From NCBI RefSeq assembly GCF_030652235.1, contig NZ_JAUSBA010000004.1:30081-94080 (forward strand): a stretch of DNA of 64,000 bases. The letters are read 5' to 3'. Position numbers and translations under genes: made by a program. Under the pieces are notes generated by a model. It was not told where the DNA came from and made no database searches. It saw nothing but the letters and a program-made list of their open reading frames with translations. The DNA is from Cypionkella sp. (GTDB lineage Bacteria; Pseudomonadota; Alphaproteobacteria; Rhodobacterales; Rhodobacteraceae). This document shows, piece by piece, positions 44,607-53,561 of this stretch (position 1 is the stretch's first letter; every line of letters starts with the position of its first letter).

Positions 44607-45196
44607 TCTATCTCTGCCGCCACGGCCAGACCGAATTCAATGCCATCGGCCGCCGCCAAGGTCAGGTCGACAGCAACCTTACCGCAATGGGGCAAGCGCA
44701 GGCCACGGCCATGGGCCGCCGCCTTGCTAGCCTGAACTTGGCAGATTTTCGCATCTACGCCAGCCCCTTGGGTCGCGCCCACCACTCCGCCCGCCTGATC
44801 GCAGCCGAACTCGACAACCCGGACATCACCCTTGACCCCCGCCTGATGGAAATCGGCATGGGGTCATGGGATGGCAAAACCGATCTTGAGATCGACACTG
44901 CCCACCCCGGCCTACGCGCCTCTGTGCCACCCGAGGCGTGGTGGTTCCACTCCCCCGATGGCGAAACCTACGCGGTCTTCGCCGCCCGCCTTGCCACCGC
45001 GCTGCAGGATATCCAATCCGGCCCCACCCCAGTGAAAATCATCGTCGCCCACGCCGTCGTCAGCCGGGTGATTCGCGCGCACTGGGCAGGTCTGACCGAG
45101 GCCGACAGCCACAGGCTCCCTGTCCCACAAGACGCCTTCTTTGCCCTGACCGAAGGCAATACAATCACCGAAATCCCCGCATTGGGGCCCGCTTAG
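44603..45196 (+). CDS. Histidine phosphatase family protein (phosphoglycerate-mutase-like)
   Basis: 197 aa. Catalytic RHGQTEFN (His7), the second His in IIVAHAVVSRV, and SPLGRAHHSA with the conserved Arg. Substrate unknown; cobalamin-phosphate or sugar phosphates are typical. It is coupled to the preceding gene (ATGA), making a three-gene operon gap - dmfA2-like - phosphatase. Confidence 0.9.
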   Translation: MIYLCRHGQTEFNAIGRRQGQVDSNLTAMGQAQATAMGRRLASLNLADFRIYASPLGRAHHSARLIAAELDNPDITLDPRLMEIGMGSWDGKTDLEIDTAHPGLRASVPPEAWWFHSPDGETYAVFAARLATALQDIQSGPTPVKIIVAHAVVSRVIRAHWAGLTEADSHRLPVPQDAFFALTEGNTITEIPALGPA

Positions 45197-45255
45197 GTCA
45201 TCCTCTCTGCTCAAATATCCTCGCCGGAGGCCTCTGCAGTTTCGGCCAGTGCGCC

Positions 45256-46269
45256 CTACCAAGCCTTAAGCACCGCCTCTAAGTTATCCCCCAACTCGGG
45301 GCATAAATATCCGCCCTCTTGCACGATCACCACAGCCAGCCCCATCGCCGCCACTGCCTGCCCAATCGCCGCAAAACCCGGCGTGGTCACCGACAGCCCG
45401 GCAAACGGATCGCCCTCGAACGCATCCAAGCCCAGCGCCAGCACTAGGGTATCTGCGCCCCAAGCCTGCACCCTTTCAATGCCCTGCGCCAGCGCGCCCA
45501 AGAACCCCGCATCCCCAGTGCCCCGCGTCAAAGGCAGGTTCAGGTTGGCACCCACGCCCGCACCCGCGCCAAACTCCTCGGCATAACCCCAGAAGAACGG
45601 ATAAAATCGTTCTGGATGCGCGTGCAGCGACACCGTCAACACATCGCCCCGCGCATAAAACATGCCCTGCGTGCCGTTGCCGTGGTGCAGATCGACGTCC
45701 AAAATCGCCACCCGCCGCCCGGCATCGGTCAAGCGTTGTGCTGCAATCCCCGAGTTGTTCAGATAGCAAAACCCGCCCGCAAGTTCAGCAAAAGCATGAT
45801 GCCCCGGCGGGCGGCACAACGCGTAAGCCGAACGCTCGCCGCCCAACACCAAATCGGCCGCATGCACCGCTGTTTGCGCCGAAGCATAGGCGGCCCCCCA
45901 AGTTTGCGCCGAAATCGGACACGAGGTATCGGTCATGTGAAACCCAGCCTGACCCACCGCTGACAGCGGATAGCCATCCAATCGGCTGGCCGGATGCACA
46001 TTCGGAATGACCTCAGCCGAAGCGCCCTCAATCCGCGTCCACCGCGCGTATATCCCCTGCAAGAACGTCACATACCGCTGCGGATGCACCGCCAAAATCG
46101 GCGCCAACCCGGCATCCGGGGCCTGAACCACAGCCCCCTCCATCCGCCGCACAGCCCCCAGCAAAGCATCCACCCGCGCGGATTGTTCCGGGCAGGGCTT
46201 GCGCGCGCCGGAGGACAGGAAAAACTGCGGATCGTGCGCGCGCTGCGCGTCGTCAAACACCGTGATCAT
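45256..46269 (-). CDS. Histone-deacetylase-fold amidohydrolase (acetylpolyamine amidohydrolase-like)
   Basis: 337 aa. RPPGHHAF (153-160) with the paired catalytic His157/His158, ILDVDLHHGNGTQ (189-201) with zinc ligands Asp193 and His195, and the third ligand Asp in LGLDAFEGDP. The L1 region FLSSGARKPCPEQSARVD resembles acetylpolyamine amidohydrolases. It should deacetylate a small acetylated amine. It is the last gene of a triad, overlapping the GNAT gene by 4 bases. Confidence 0.92.
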   Translation of the reverse strand: MITVFDDAQRAHDPQFFLSSGARKPCPEQSARVDALLGAVRRMEGAVVQAPDAGLAPILAVHPQRYVTFLQGIYARWTRIEGASAEVIPNVHPASRLDGYPLSAVGQAGFHMTDTSCPISAQTWGAAYASAQTAVHAADLVLGGERSAYALCRPPGHHAFAELAGGFCYLNNSGIAAQRLTDAGRRVAILDVDLHHGNGTQGMFYARGDVLTVSLHAHPERFYPFFWGYAEEFGAGAGVGANLNLPLTRGTGDAGFLGALAQGIERVQAWGADTLVLALGLDAFEGDPFAGLSVTTPGFAAIGQAVAAMGLAVVIVQEGGYLCPELGDNLEAVLKAW

Positions 46270-46736
46270 GGCTGCATCAGGGCTGTCAGGCCCTCTCCCT
46301 CAAGAATATATGGGTCCGAGGCATCGCGCAGCGCAAAGCCCAGGGTTTGATAAAATCCTATCGCCAAGATATTGCTGCGCTTCACCATCAACGCCATGAA
46401 CGCGGGCTGCCAATCTTGTGCTTCAGCCAAAGCCGCGGCCAACAAGCCGCGCCCCAGTCCCTTACCGCGCGCGGCGTGATTGAGGTAAATATCCTGCACA
46501 AACAGCCCCACCGCCCCGCGCCAACTGGAATATTCCGGCAGGAATAGACAGAAACCCAGAGCGATCCCGCGCTCCTCGACCAGCACCACGCGAAATCGCG
46601 GGTTGGCACCAAAGCCATGCTGCACCAGCGCCTCTACGCCGCCGCCAATCGCGCCACCCTCGGCCACTGCCATCTGGGACAGCATCGCATGGACCAGGCC
46701 CGCATCACCCGCCACCGCCAACCGATACGAGATCAA
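46266..46736 (-). CDS. GNAT N-acetyltransferase (diamine acetyltransferase-like)
   Basis: 156 aa. YLNHAARGKGLGRGLLAAAL (~85-104) contains the acetyl-CoA binding R-G-x-G-x-G loop; GLFVQDIYLN is motif A strand 4, and NILAIGFYQTLGF is the closing motif B. EYSSWRGAVGLFVQDIY is typical of diamine/spermidine acetyltransferases of the SSAT type. Coupled by 4-base overlaps to the BKACE gene before it and the deacetylase after it. Confidence 0.88.
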   Translation of the reverse strand: MISYRLAVAGDAGLVHAMLSQMAVAEGGAIGGGVEALVQHGFGANPRFRVVLVEERGIALGFCLFLPEYSSWRGAVGLFVQDIYLNHAARGKGLGRGLLAAALAEAQDWQPAFMALMVKRSNILAIGFYQTLGFALRDASDPYILEGEGLTALMQP

Positions 46737-47659
46737 AACCCCACCTCGCTTGCACCCTTCAACCCCAGCATCACCCGTGACTCATCGGGTGAGGCAACAA
46801 CCCGGCCCAGCCCCTCAACAATCCCCCGGATCTGTCGCACCTGCGCGGCGTTTGACCGCGCCAACACGTCTTTTGACAGGTAAAGATTGTCCTCCAGCCC
46901 CACCCTGACATGCCCGCCCATCGCCGCCGCCATCGCCGCCATCGGGATCTGATTGCGCCCGGCCGCCAGCACCGAAAACTGATAGCTGTCGCCAAACAAC
47001 CGATCCGCCGTGCGCTTCATCAGCATCAGCATATCGGGGTCCGCCGCCATGCCACCCAGCACGCCAAACACAAATTGGACGAACAACGGCGCCACAACAG
47101 CCCCGCGATCCACAAAATGCTTCAGCATGTAAAGGTGGCTGACATCATAGCATTCAAACTCAAACCGCGCGCCGCGCTGCGTACCCATCTCATTCAAAAC
47201 AAAGGCAATATCGCGCGGGGTGTTCTTGAACACCAGATCGTCCGAGCCTTCCAGAAACGGCTTTTCCCAATCATATTTCCACGCGGTGATCTTCGCCGCC
47301 ATCGGATACAGCGCGAAATTCATCGACCCCATGTTCAGGCTGCACATCTCGGGCCGAAACTGCATCGGAGCCGCCAGCCGCTGCGCCAACGTCATCACCG
47401 CTGACCCACCCGTGGTCATGTTCACCACACCGTTGCAGCCCGCCTTGATCGCCTCTAGAAACCCCGCCCAATGCGCCGGATCGCTGGACGGTCGCCCGGT
47501 TTCCGGCACCCGCGCGTGCAGGTGCAAAATCGCAGCCCCCGCCTCGGATGCCTCAATCGCCTGCGCCGAAATCTGCGCCGCCGTTACGGGCAGAAATTCC
47601 GACATCGACGGCGTGTGGATCGACCCGGTGATCGCACAGGAAATGATGATTATTGACAT
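46733..47659 (-). CDS. Beta-keto acid cleavage enzyme (BKACE, DUF849)
   Basis: 308 aa. TIM-barrel aldolase-like family: HLHARVPETGRPSSDP (~47-62) with metal-binding His48/His50, NMTTGGS, MCSLNMGSMNFA, FECYDVSHLY, HVRVGLEDNLYL. BKACE enzymes transfer the acetoacetate part of a beta-keto acid to acetyl-CoA; members act on 3-keto-5-aminohexanoate, dehydrocarnitine and others. The substrate here is unknown. It is the first gene of the triad. Confidence 0.92.
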   Translation of the reverse strand: MSIIIISCAITGSIHTPSMSEFLPVTAAQISAQAIEASEAGAAILHLHARVPETGRPSSDPAHWAGFLEAIKAGCNGVVNMTTGGSAVMTLAQRLAAPMQFRPEMCSLNMGSMNFALYPMAAKITAWKYDWEKPFLEGSDDLVFKNTPRDIAFVLNEMGTQRGARFEFECYDVSHLYMLKHFVDRGAVVAPLFVQFVFGVLGGMAADPDMLMLMKRTADRLFGDSYQFSVLAAGRNQIPMAAMAAAMGGHVRVGLEDNLYLSKDVLARSNAAQVRQIRGIVEGLGRVVASPDESRVMLGLKGASEVGF

Positions 47660-47714
47660 GAAGCCCCTCCGCAGCCGCTACCCTGCCACGAAGCCAATCC
47701 CTTTGCCAGAGCGT

Positions 47715-47743
47715 GGTCGCGGCAGAAAATTCCCGCCGCGACC
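47715..47743 (-). terminator. Hairpin downstream of the PepSY gene
   Basis: Perfect 9-bp stem GGTCGCGGC / GCCGCGACC, 11-base loop, just past the PepSY stop on the minus strand. No T-tract, so termination is uncertain. Confidence 0.45.
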
Positions 47744-47749
47744 GATCCG

Positions 47750-49138
47750 TCAACTGAACGCCCGCTTCACCCTTGGCACGTTCTGCAACACCAGAAAATC
47801 GAGCAACACCACCGCCACCAGCGTCAGCCCCAGCATTGGAAACGCCACGGAAAGCACCAGTGCAATCACCGCCACGCCGCGCAACGGCACGCCCGCAGGC
47901 ATCGGAGGTGCTGCCAATCGCAGCACACCGCTCGGGCGGCGCTTCCACCACATCACCACGCCACTGACACAGACAAACACCACGACCCCGCAAAACCCGA
48001 TGTTCGCCACCACATTCCACAGCCCCAACTGCCCCTCATGCAGCGCGATGCCCACCGCCATCGACTTTGCCGCCAATCCGTAATCGGCGAACCCCACGCT
48101 GGCCAAAATCTTGCCGGTGTACTGATCAATATGCACGGTGCGATCCGTCGTCGGGTCCGGCCCATCATAGCTGTTGGAATCCTGACTTAACGTCCAAACT
48201 CCGGCCTCATCGGCTGGCAAAGCCACCTGAAAGCGACCCTGAAATCCAATCGTCCGCCCCAAAGCCACGATGTTTTCCAAGCTGACAGGAACCCCCATCG
48301 CCAGGCCCGTCACCCCGGCCTCCGATCCTGACATAGGCATCGGAGTCTGCTCCAACCCCCAAGGCACGGTGTCATCGGCGGTCATGTTCATGTCCTTGTG
48401 CCGCTTATCCGACAGCGGCACATTGTCCCATTTCGCCGCCGGAAAGGTGGACCAAGCCTGCACATAGCGCTCGCCCCAAATCCCGGTCCAAGCGAGGCCC
48501 GAGATCAGGAAGAACACCAGACCCAGCGAAATCCAGAACCCCAGCACGCCATGCAAAGACTTCCACCAAGCCCGCCCCTTGGCGCGCAAATCCGGTAGCA
48601 GAAGGCTGCGCAAACTTGCGCCATTGCGCGGCCAGACCAGATACAGCCCGGTGATCACCAAAAGCAGCCCCAGCGAGGCCGCAATCTCGACCAACCGATC
48701 ACCCAGATCGCCAATCAACAGCGTGCCGTGGATGTCATTGGCCAAAGTGTACCATGTCGCGCCGTTCTCGGTGTCACGCAGCACCACGCCTGTATAGGGG
48801 TCCACAGCGATCATCCGCTGGCCATCCGCCAGATCCACCCGGTAAATCGCCGGGGTCGCCGCATCATGTGGCGCGATGTATTGGCCGATCTTGCCCTCGG
48901 GATGCCTCGCCAGCGCAACGCTGGCCTGATCGGTCACGCTGAGGGTTTGCGCCTGCGGCGCAACCGCCAGCCGCTCGCCATATTCCGGGGCGATGGCAGT
49001 AAACCAGACCATCACAATCCCAGTGATCGCCAGCATGATCAGAAAAGGGATCACATAGAGTCCGGCGTAAAAGTGCCAGCGCCAGACCGCGAAGTAGAGT
49101 TTATTCACGCCCGAAGGCGCAGTCGAAGTGTCAGACAT
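47750..49138 (-). CDS. PepSY-associated membrane protein (iron/copper-uptake-type)
   Basis: 462 aa. Helix 1 with WRWHFYAGLYVIPFLIMLAITGIVM, a periplasmic PepSY-containing part, LVEIAASLGLLLVITGLYLVWP, the SLHGVLGFWISLGLVFFLISGLAWTGIWGE pair, a second periplasmic part, and helices near the C-terminus (LHEGQLGLWNVVANIGFCGVVVFVC, then VVMWWKRRP). Paired His in membrane helices could coordinate haem, as in siderophore-iron reductase-like PepSY proteins. It lies downstream of a small Cys-Pro-x-Cys protein gene. Confidence 0.88.
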   Translation of the reverse strand: MSDTSTAPSGVNKLYFAVWRWHFYAGLYVIPFLIMLAITGIVMVWFTAIAPEYGERLAVAPQAQTLSVTDQASVALARHPEGKIGQYIAPHDAATPAIYRVDLADGQRMIAVDPYTGVVLRDTENGATWYTLANDIHGTLLIGDLGDRLVEIAASLGLLLVITGLYLVWPRNGASLRSLLLPDLRAKGRAWWKSLHGVLGFWISLGLVFFLISGLAWTGIWGERYVQAWSTFPAAKWDNVPLSDKRHKDMNMTADDTVPWGLEQTPMPMSGSEAGVTGLAMGVPVSLENIVALGRTIGFQGRFQVALPADEAGVWTLSQDSNSYDGPDPTTDRTVHIDQYTGKILASVGFADYGLAAKSMAVGIALHEGQLGLWNVVANIGFCGVVVFVCVSGVVMWWKRRPSGVLRLAAPPMPAGVPLRGVAVIALVLSVAFPMLGLTLVAVVLLDFLVLQNVPRVKRAFS

Positions 49139-49192
49139 AAGGGATCATCCCAGAAAAAAGCCAAGAAAACGGGCAGAGCCCGCAGGTTGCGC

Positions 49193-49564
49193 TTAGATCA
49201 GGAAGTTCGGTGGCCCCCGCGCAGGTGGCACGCGGGGTTGGTGGGCGCTGGCATCCGCCAAGGCCACATCTGGCCAAACCACGGCGACGGGTTCCAGTTG
49301 CTCCGAGGGCAGGGCGACGACGGGCGGCAGTTCCACCGCCGCAATGATCCGACAGGCAGGGCAGGGCGGTTGCTCTTTCGCGCCGTGATCCGCCGCACTG
49401 CCATCATGGCACAACTCTGGCAATGTGCCGTCCGGCATCGCATAGGCGCTGAGATCGACCGGATCGTGCAGCGCCATGCGGTGGCCAAAGCCCAACACAC
49501 CCAAGGCGACTGCCAAAAGCAGCACTATCACATTTTGGGTAAATTGGCGGGCAAAGCGGCTCAT
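49193..49564 (-). CDS. DUF2946-like small membrane-anchored protein
   Basis: 123 aa. One N-terminal hydrophobic segment (TQNVIVLLLAVALGVLGFG), then a polar region with CHDGSAADHGAKEQPPCPACRI (Cys, three His-type ligands and a CPAC pair) and a Pro-rich tail. This fits metal-associated DUF2946-type proteins often found with copper or PepSY genes; function unproven. It precedes the PepSY gene by 54 bases on the same strand. Confidence 0.7.
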   Translation of the reverse strand: MSRFARQFTQNVIVLLLAVALGVLGFGHRMALHDPVDLSAYAMPDGTLPELCHDGSAADHGAKEQPPCPACRIIAAVELPPVVALPSEQLEPVAVVWPDVALADASAHQPRVPPARGPPNFLI

Positions 49565-49676
49565 GCGTTGTGGCTAACCGATCACAGGGCCGAAGATCAA
49601 GCCGCCCAACGCTGCGATAGCGGGCTTTCTTTCCGCCCCGCGCCGCCTAAGCTGCGGGCAAAACAGGAGGCCCGCT

Positions 49677-50600
49677 ATGTTCTTCACCGAAACCCCGGAA
49701 TGGTCGGCACTCGGGGCCAGCATCACCTCGGCTCTGGTCAATCGGCACGCAGCACAAGGGCTTGATCCTGAAAGCTTCGGCCTTGTGCTGATCACCCAAG
49801 GCGCGGAGGGCCCGGAAGGCTTTGCCCATCGCGGCGATATTGCGGTCTACCCCTGTTCCTTGGTGAAAACCTTCCACCTGATCCATGCCCTCGCGCTGTT
49901 GGAGGACGCCCGCATCGCCCCGCATGGCGAGATGGACCGCGCCTTGCGCGATATGATCCGCTGGTCGTCGAATGGTGCCACCAACTACGCCATCGACTTG
50001 ATCACCGGCACCACCGGAGACACCTTGTTACACGGCGCGGAATATCTTGATTGGGTGAACAAGCGCGAACGCCTCAACCGTTTCTTCTGGGTGCTGGGCT
50101 GGGAGGAATGGCAGGGCTGCAGCATCGCGCAAAAACTGATGGACGACACCCGCTATGGCCGCGAGGCGCAGTTTGCCGGAGCCGACGGCGCGCATCTCAA
50201 CCGCCTCACCCCGCTCGCCGCCGCACGGCTGCTGTGGGAGTTGTTTGACGGCACCCTGCCGGTGTCGCCGCCCTCAAAGGCCCGCGCGCAAGCGATCTTG
50301 CAGCGCGACAAAGCCAGCCCAGATGCCACAAACCTGGCTTATCAACTGGCGGAATATCTTGGCGGCGATTTGCCAGAGCAGGTGCAGATATGGTCGAAAG
50401 CCGGGCACAATCTATGGACGGGGGATGCCAAAACCAGTTGGTTCAAACATGATATGATCCGCTTGCAGGCAGAGGGTCGCAAGCCCTTGATCATCGTGCT
50501 GACCACGCAGGGGCAGGGCATGGCGCAAAGCCATCCGCAAAGTTTCCCCCAGATCGGGCGGTTGATCTGGGAGATGACCGAGGACATCATTCGGCTTTGA
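49677..50600 (+). CDS. Serine hydrolase, class A beta-lactamase fold
   Basis: 307 aa. SLVK at 61-64 (nucleophile Ser61, Lys64), SSN at 97-99 in place of SDN, and SKAGH in place of KTG. There is no signal peptide (MFFTETPEWSALG), so it is not a periplasmic resistance enzyme; I infer a cytoplasmic amide or ester hydrolase. AGGAGG lies upstream of the ATG. Divergent from the DUF2946-like gene; followed by a long palindrome. Confidence 0.85.
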   Translation: MFFTETPEWSALGASITSALVNRHAAQGLDPESFGLVLITQGAEGPEGFAHRGDIAVYPCSLVKTFHLIHALALLEDARIAPHGEMDRALRDMIRWSSNGATNYAIDLITGTTGDTLLHGAEYLDWVNKRERLNRFFWVLGWEEWQGCSIAQKLMDDTRYGREAQFAGADGAHLNRLTPLAAARLLWELFDGTLPVSPPSKARAQAILQRDKASPDATNLAYQLAEYLGGDLPEQVQIWSKAGHNLWTGDAKTSWFKHDMIRLQAEGRKPLIIVLTTQGQGMAQSHPQSFPQIGRLIWEMTEDIIRL

Positions 50601-50610
50601 TCTCTCACTT

Positions 50611-50686
50611 AGCCGCCCCGGACTTGATCCAGGGCCTCTTGCTGGTCTCCATCGTGTCGAGGCCCCGGATCAAGTCCGGGGCGGCT
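50611..50686. repeat. Long inverted repeat with CCGGATCAAGTCCGG core
   Basis: 28-base arms 50611-50638 and 50659-50686 pair with a single mismatch (A versus G), 20-base loop. It sits between the convergent serine hydrolase and dipeptidase genes. A related copy is at 32611-32682. Confidence 0.75.
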
Positions 50687-50717
50687 GTGTGCAGGTGGGC
50701 GATGACCGCAATAGTCT

Positions 50718-51749
50718 TCAGCCAATCACCCGTGCCAACAAGCCCTGCCAGTTGCCCCACGTCAGTCTCTCGGTCAGCGACGCGCCATAACTGGCCTCAA
50801 GCGCTGCGGTCAATTTCGGCAGTCCGCTCGCATCGCTGATAAAACTCGGAATCATTGTACCGTCGAAATCCGATCCCAGTGCTACACCGTCCTCGCCCAA
50901 GCGCGCCAGCAGGTGATCAAGGTGGCGCAGCATGTCTTCGGGGCCTGTCGCCGGATTTTTGATCCCGTCCGGGCGCAGGAAAGCGCAGCCAAAGTTCAAC
51001 CCCACCAGCCCGCCACTGGCCTTGATCGCCGCCAACTGCTTGTCGGTCAGATTGCGGGTGGATGCTGTCACCGCGTGCGCATTGGAATGGGTGGCAACCA
51101 GCGGCTTGGCTGAAACCCGCGCCACATCCCAAAACCCGGCTTCATTCAGATGCGACAGGTCCAGCAGCACCCCCAAGGCGTCACATTCCTGCACCAGCCT
51201 GATCCCGGCCTCGGTCAGTCCCGGTCCGGTATCTGGGCTGGCAGGGAAATTGAACGGCACGCCATGGCCGAAAATGTTCGGGCGGCTCCACACCGGACCA
51301 AGGCTGCGCAAGCCCGCCGCATAGAAAACATGCAAAGCGTCCAGATTTTCGGCAATCCCCTCAACGCCCTCAATATGCAAGATCGCTGCAATCGCCCCCG
51401 CGGCACGCGCGCTGGCGATCTCGGCCACCGTGCGACACAGCCGGATCGCATCTGGCCGCGCGCGCTGCATGCGCAGCAGAATTGCGATCTGCTCCAGCGT
51501 TTGCCGCTCTGCCCGCGCCGGATCTATCGCCGGGAATTCCCGGTAAGTCGCCATCGGATCAGGCCCGGTTCCCGGTTCTCCGCCCACCCAAACCGCGAAA
51601 AAGCCACCTGCAAAGCCCCCCGCACGGCATTTCGCCAGATCAAGGTCGCCGTCGCGTCCGCGAAAGAATGCCTCACCCGAGAAGGATTTTTCTGCCCATA
51701 GGCAGGACAGCAGATCATTGTGCCCGTCGAAGATTGAAAAGTCTGACAT
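50718..51749 (-). CDS. Membrane dipeptidase, M19 family (copy 1)
   Basis: 343 aa. Zinc site His10-x-Asp12 in FDGHNDLL, Glu in AILHIEGVEG, His in VATHSNAHAV, and the Asp of LGSDFDGT. It splits dipeptides, including those with D-residues. No signal peptide is visible. The ATG at 51749 begins the family N-terminus MSDFSIFDGHND. It is divergent from the peptide transporter operon; a second M19 gene sits at the operon end. Confidence 0.92.
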   Translation of the reverse strand: MSDFSIFDGHNDLLSCLWAEKSFSGEAFFRGRDGDLDLAKCRAGGFAGGFFAVWVGGEPGTGPDPMATYREFPAIDPARAERQTLEQIAILLRMQRARPDAIRLCRTVAEIASARAAGAIAAILHIEGVEGIAENLDALHVFYAAGLRSLGPVWSRPNIFGHGVPFNFPASPDTGPGLTEAGIRLVQECDALGVLLDLSHLNEAGFWDVARVSAKPLVATHSNAHAVTASTRNLTDKQLAAIKASGGLVGLNFGCAFLRPDGIKNPATGPEDMLRHLDHLLARLGEDGVALGSDFDGTMIPSFISDASGLPKLTAALEASYGASLTERLTWGNWQGLLARVIG

Positions 51750-51913
51750 TTTGCCATTTCTGTTGTGAAACTGCCCAGTGTCGCCAGTTTCGCGCTGCAA
51801 GGCGCTGTTGACAAGCCCGCATGAAAGTTGCCCAATCGGTCAGGAAATACCCCGAGGCTCAGCGAGACTCAGGGACGGCAATGAAAAAACGATGATAAAA
51901 CAGGGAGTCTGTC

Positions 51914-53524
51914 ATGCTACTTGAACCGACGCTGCGCCGCGTGGGCGCTGTTGCGATTGCTGCTTTGATGCTGGGCACAGCCCCCGCTGCGCTGATGGCC
52001 GAAACCCCAGCCGATACGCTGGTGCTGGCAGGGGCCATCGACGATATCGTGTCGCTGGACCCGCACGAAGCCTATGAATTCTCCGGCCTCGACGTGGTCA
52101 ACAACACCTATGACGGTCTGGTTGAGATCAACCCGGCAACGCTGCAAACCGAACCGGGTCTGGCCGAAAGCTGGTCGGTGGCCGAGGATGGCCTGACCTA
52201 CACCTTCAAGATGAAGGCTGGTGTGACCTTCAGTTCCGGCAATCCGGTGACAGCAGAAGCCGCCGCCTATTCGCTGCAACGCGCGGTCAAGCTGAACAAA
52301 ACCCCGGCGTTCATCCTGAACCAGTTCGGTTGGACGGCGGAAACCGTCGATGCGATGATCACCGGCGCGGGCGACACCCTGACCATCAAGGTTGACAAGC
52401 CCTATGCGCCGACTTTCCTGTATAACTGCCTGACCGCAGGTGTGGCCTCGATCGTCGATGCCGATGTGGTCAAAGCCAACGAAGTCGTCACCGATGGCGT
52501 CTCGGATCTCGGCAATGAATACCTGAAAACTCATTCGGCAGGCACCGGTGCTTTCACGCTGAGAAGCTTCAAGCCGAATGAAGGCTATGTTCTGGAAATG
52601 CGCCCCGGCTACTGGCGCGGCGATGCCAAGATGGCCAAGATTTTCATGACCCATGTGCCAGAAGCCGCGACCGAGCGTTTGCAGCTTGAAAAAGGCGATA
52701 TTGATGTCGCCCGCACCCTGACCCCGATTGATGTCGCTGGGATGGCTGGCAATGCTGATGTCGCCATTCAAGAAGACGTGGGCGGCCAGATCTATTACCT
52801 GTCGTTCAACCAGAAGAACGAAAACTACAAGAACGCCAAATTCCTTGACGCGATGCGCTATGCTGTTGATTATCAAGGCATGGCCGACACATTCATGAAG
52901 GGCGCCGCCGTCGTTCACCAAAACTTCCTGCCATCTGGCTATCTGGGCGCGCTGGATGACAATCCTTATTCGCTCGACATTGAGAAAGCCAAGGCGCTGG
53001 TAGCGGAATCTGGTATCACAGACCCCACGATCAAACTGTCGGTGCGCAACGCCGCCGACCGGATGGATGTGGCGCAGTCGATCCAGAACACCTTCGGCCA
53101 AGCGGGTATCAAGGTGGAACTTAGCGTTGGAGAAGGTGCTGAACAGCTGAAAGAATACCGCGCCCGTCAGCATGATGGCACGCTGCAAACCTGGGGCCCA
53201 GATTATCCTGATCCGAACACCAACTCCTCGACCTTCGCCGAGAACCCCGACAACTCGGATGCTGCCAACAACACCGGCTATCTGGCTTGGCGCAACGCCT
53301 ATGATCCCGGCGAGATGACCGCGGAATCGAAGGCCGCCGTGCTAGAGCAAGATCCGGCGAAACGCGTTGAAATGTATGCCGCTTTGCAGAAGAAATTCCG
53401 CGAAACCGCACCGTTCATCGTGATGTTCCAGCAAGCCCGCCAGACCGGCGTGCGCGCCAACGTCAAGGGCTTCTACACGGGCGGCGCGGTTGACTCGACC
53501 GCCTATTGGCTTGTGACCAAGTAA
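51914..53524 (+). CDS. Peptide ABC transporter, substrate-binding protein
   Basis: 536 aa, SBP_bac_5. Signal peptide 1-29 (RRVGAVAIAALMLGTAPAALMA). TYDGLVEINPATLQTEPGLAESWSVAEDGLTYTFKMKAGVTFSSGNPVTAEAAAYSLQRA is the domain signature. It feeds the two permeases downstream. Two dipeptidases at the flanks suggest short peptides as ligands. A GC hairpin in the 3' gap probably limits read-through into the permease genes. Confidence 0.92.
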   Translation: MLLEPTLRRVGAVAIAALMLGTAPAALMAETPADTLVLAGAIDDIVSLDPHEAYEFSGLDVVNNTYDGLVEINPATLQTEPGLAESWSVAEDGLTYTFKMKAGVTFSSGNPVTAEAAAYSLQRAVKLNKTPAFILNQFGWTAETVDAMITGAGDTLTIKVDKPYAPTFLYNCLTAGVASIVDADVVKANEVVTDGVSDLGNEYLKTHSAGTGAFTLRSFKPNEGYVLEMRPGYWRGDAKMAKIFMTHVPEAATERLQLEKGDIDVARTLTPIDVAGMAGNADVAIQEDVGGQIYYLSFNQKNENYKNAKFLDAMRYAVDYQGMADTFMKGAAVVHQNFLPSGYLGALDDNPYSLDIEKAKALVAESGITDPTIKLSVRNAADRMDVAQSIQNTFGQAGIKVELSVGEGAEQLKEYRARQHDGTLQTWGPDYPDPNTNSSTFAENPDNSDAANNTGYLAWRNAYDPGEMTAESKAAVLEQDPAKRVEMYAALQKKFRETAPFIVMFQQARQTGVRANVKGFYTGGAVDSTAYWLVTK

Positions 53525-53530
53525 GGCATG

Positions 53531-53559
53531 GGGCGGCCCTGCAAGGGGCCGCCCGTTTT
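53531..53559 (+). terminator. Attenuating hairpin between binding protein and permease genes
   Basis: Perfect 9-bp stem GGGCGGCCC / GGGCCGCCC, 6-base loop, then GTTTT. It lies 7 bases after the binding-protein stop. Such sites let a binding protein be made in excess over its permeases. Confidence 0.75.
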
Positions 53560-53561
53560 CC

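Noticed and set aside
45288..45303. CCCC-AACTC-GGGG hairpin sharing the loop of the fnrL/argE terminator
   Set aside because: It lies inside the deacetylase coding region, has a shorter stem and no T-tract; probably chance.
51917..53188. 423-aa open frame antisense to the peptide-binding protein gene
   Set aside because: No recognisable motifs or ribosome site; mirrors the reading frame of a well-supported SBP gene.
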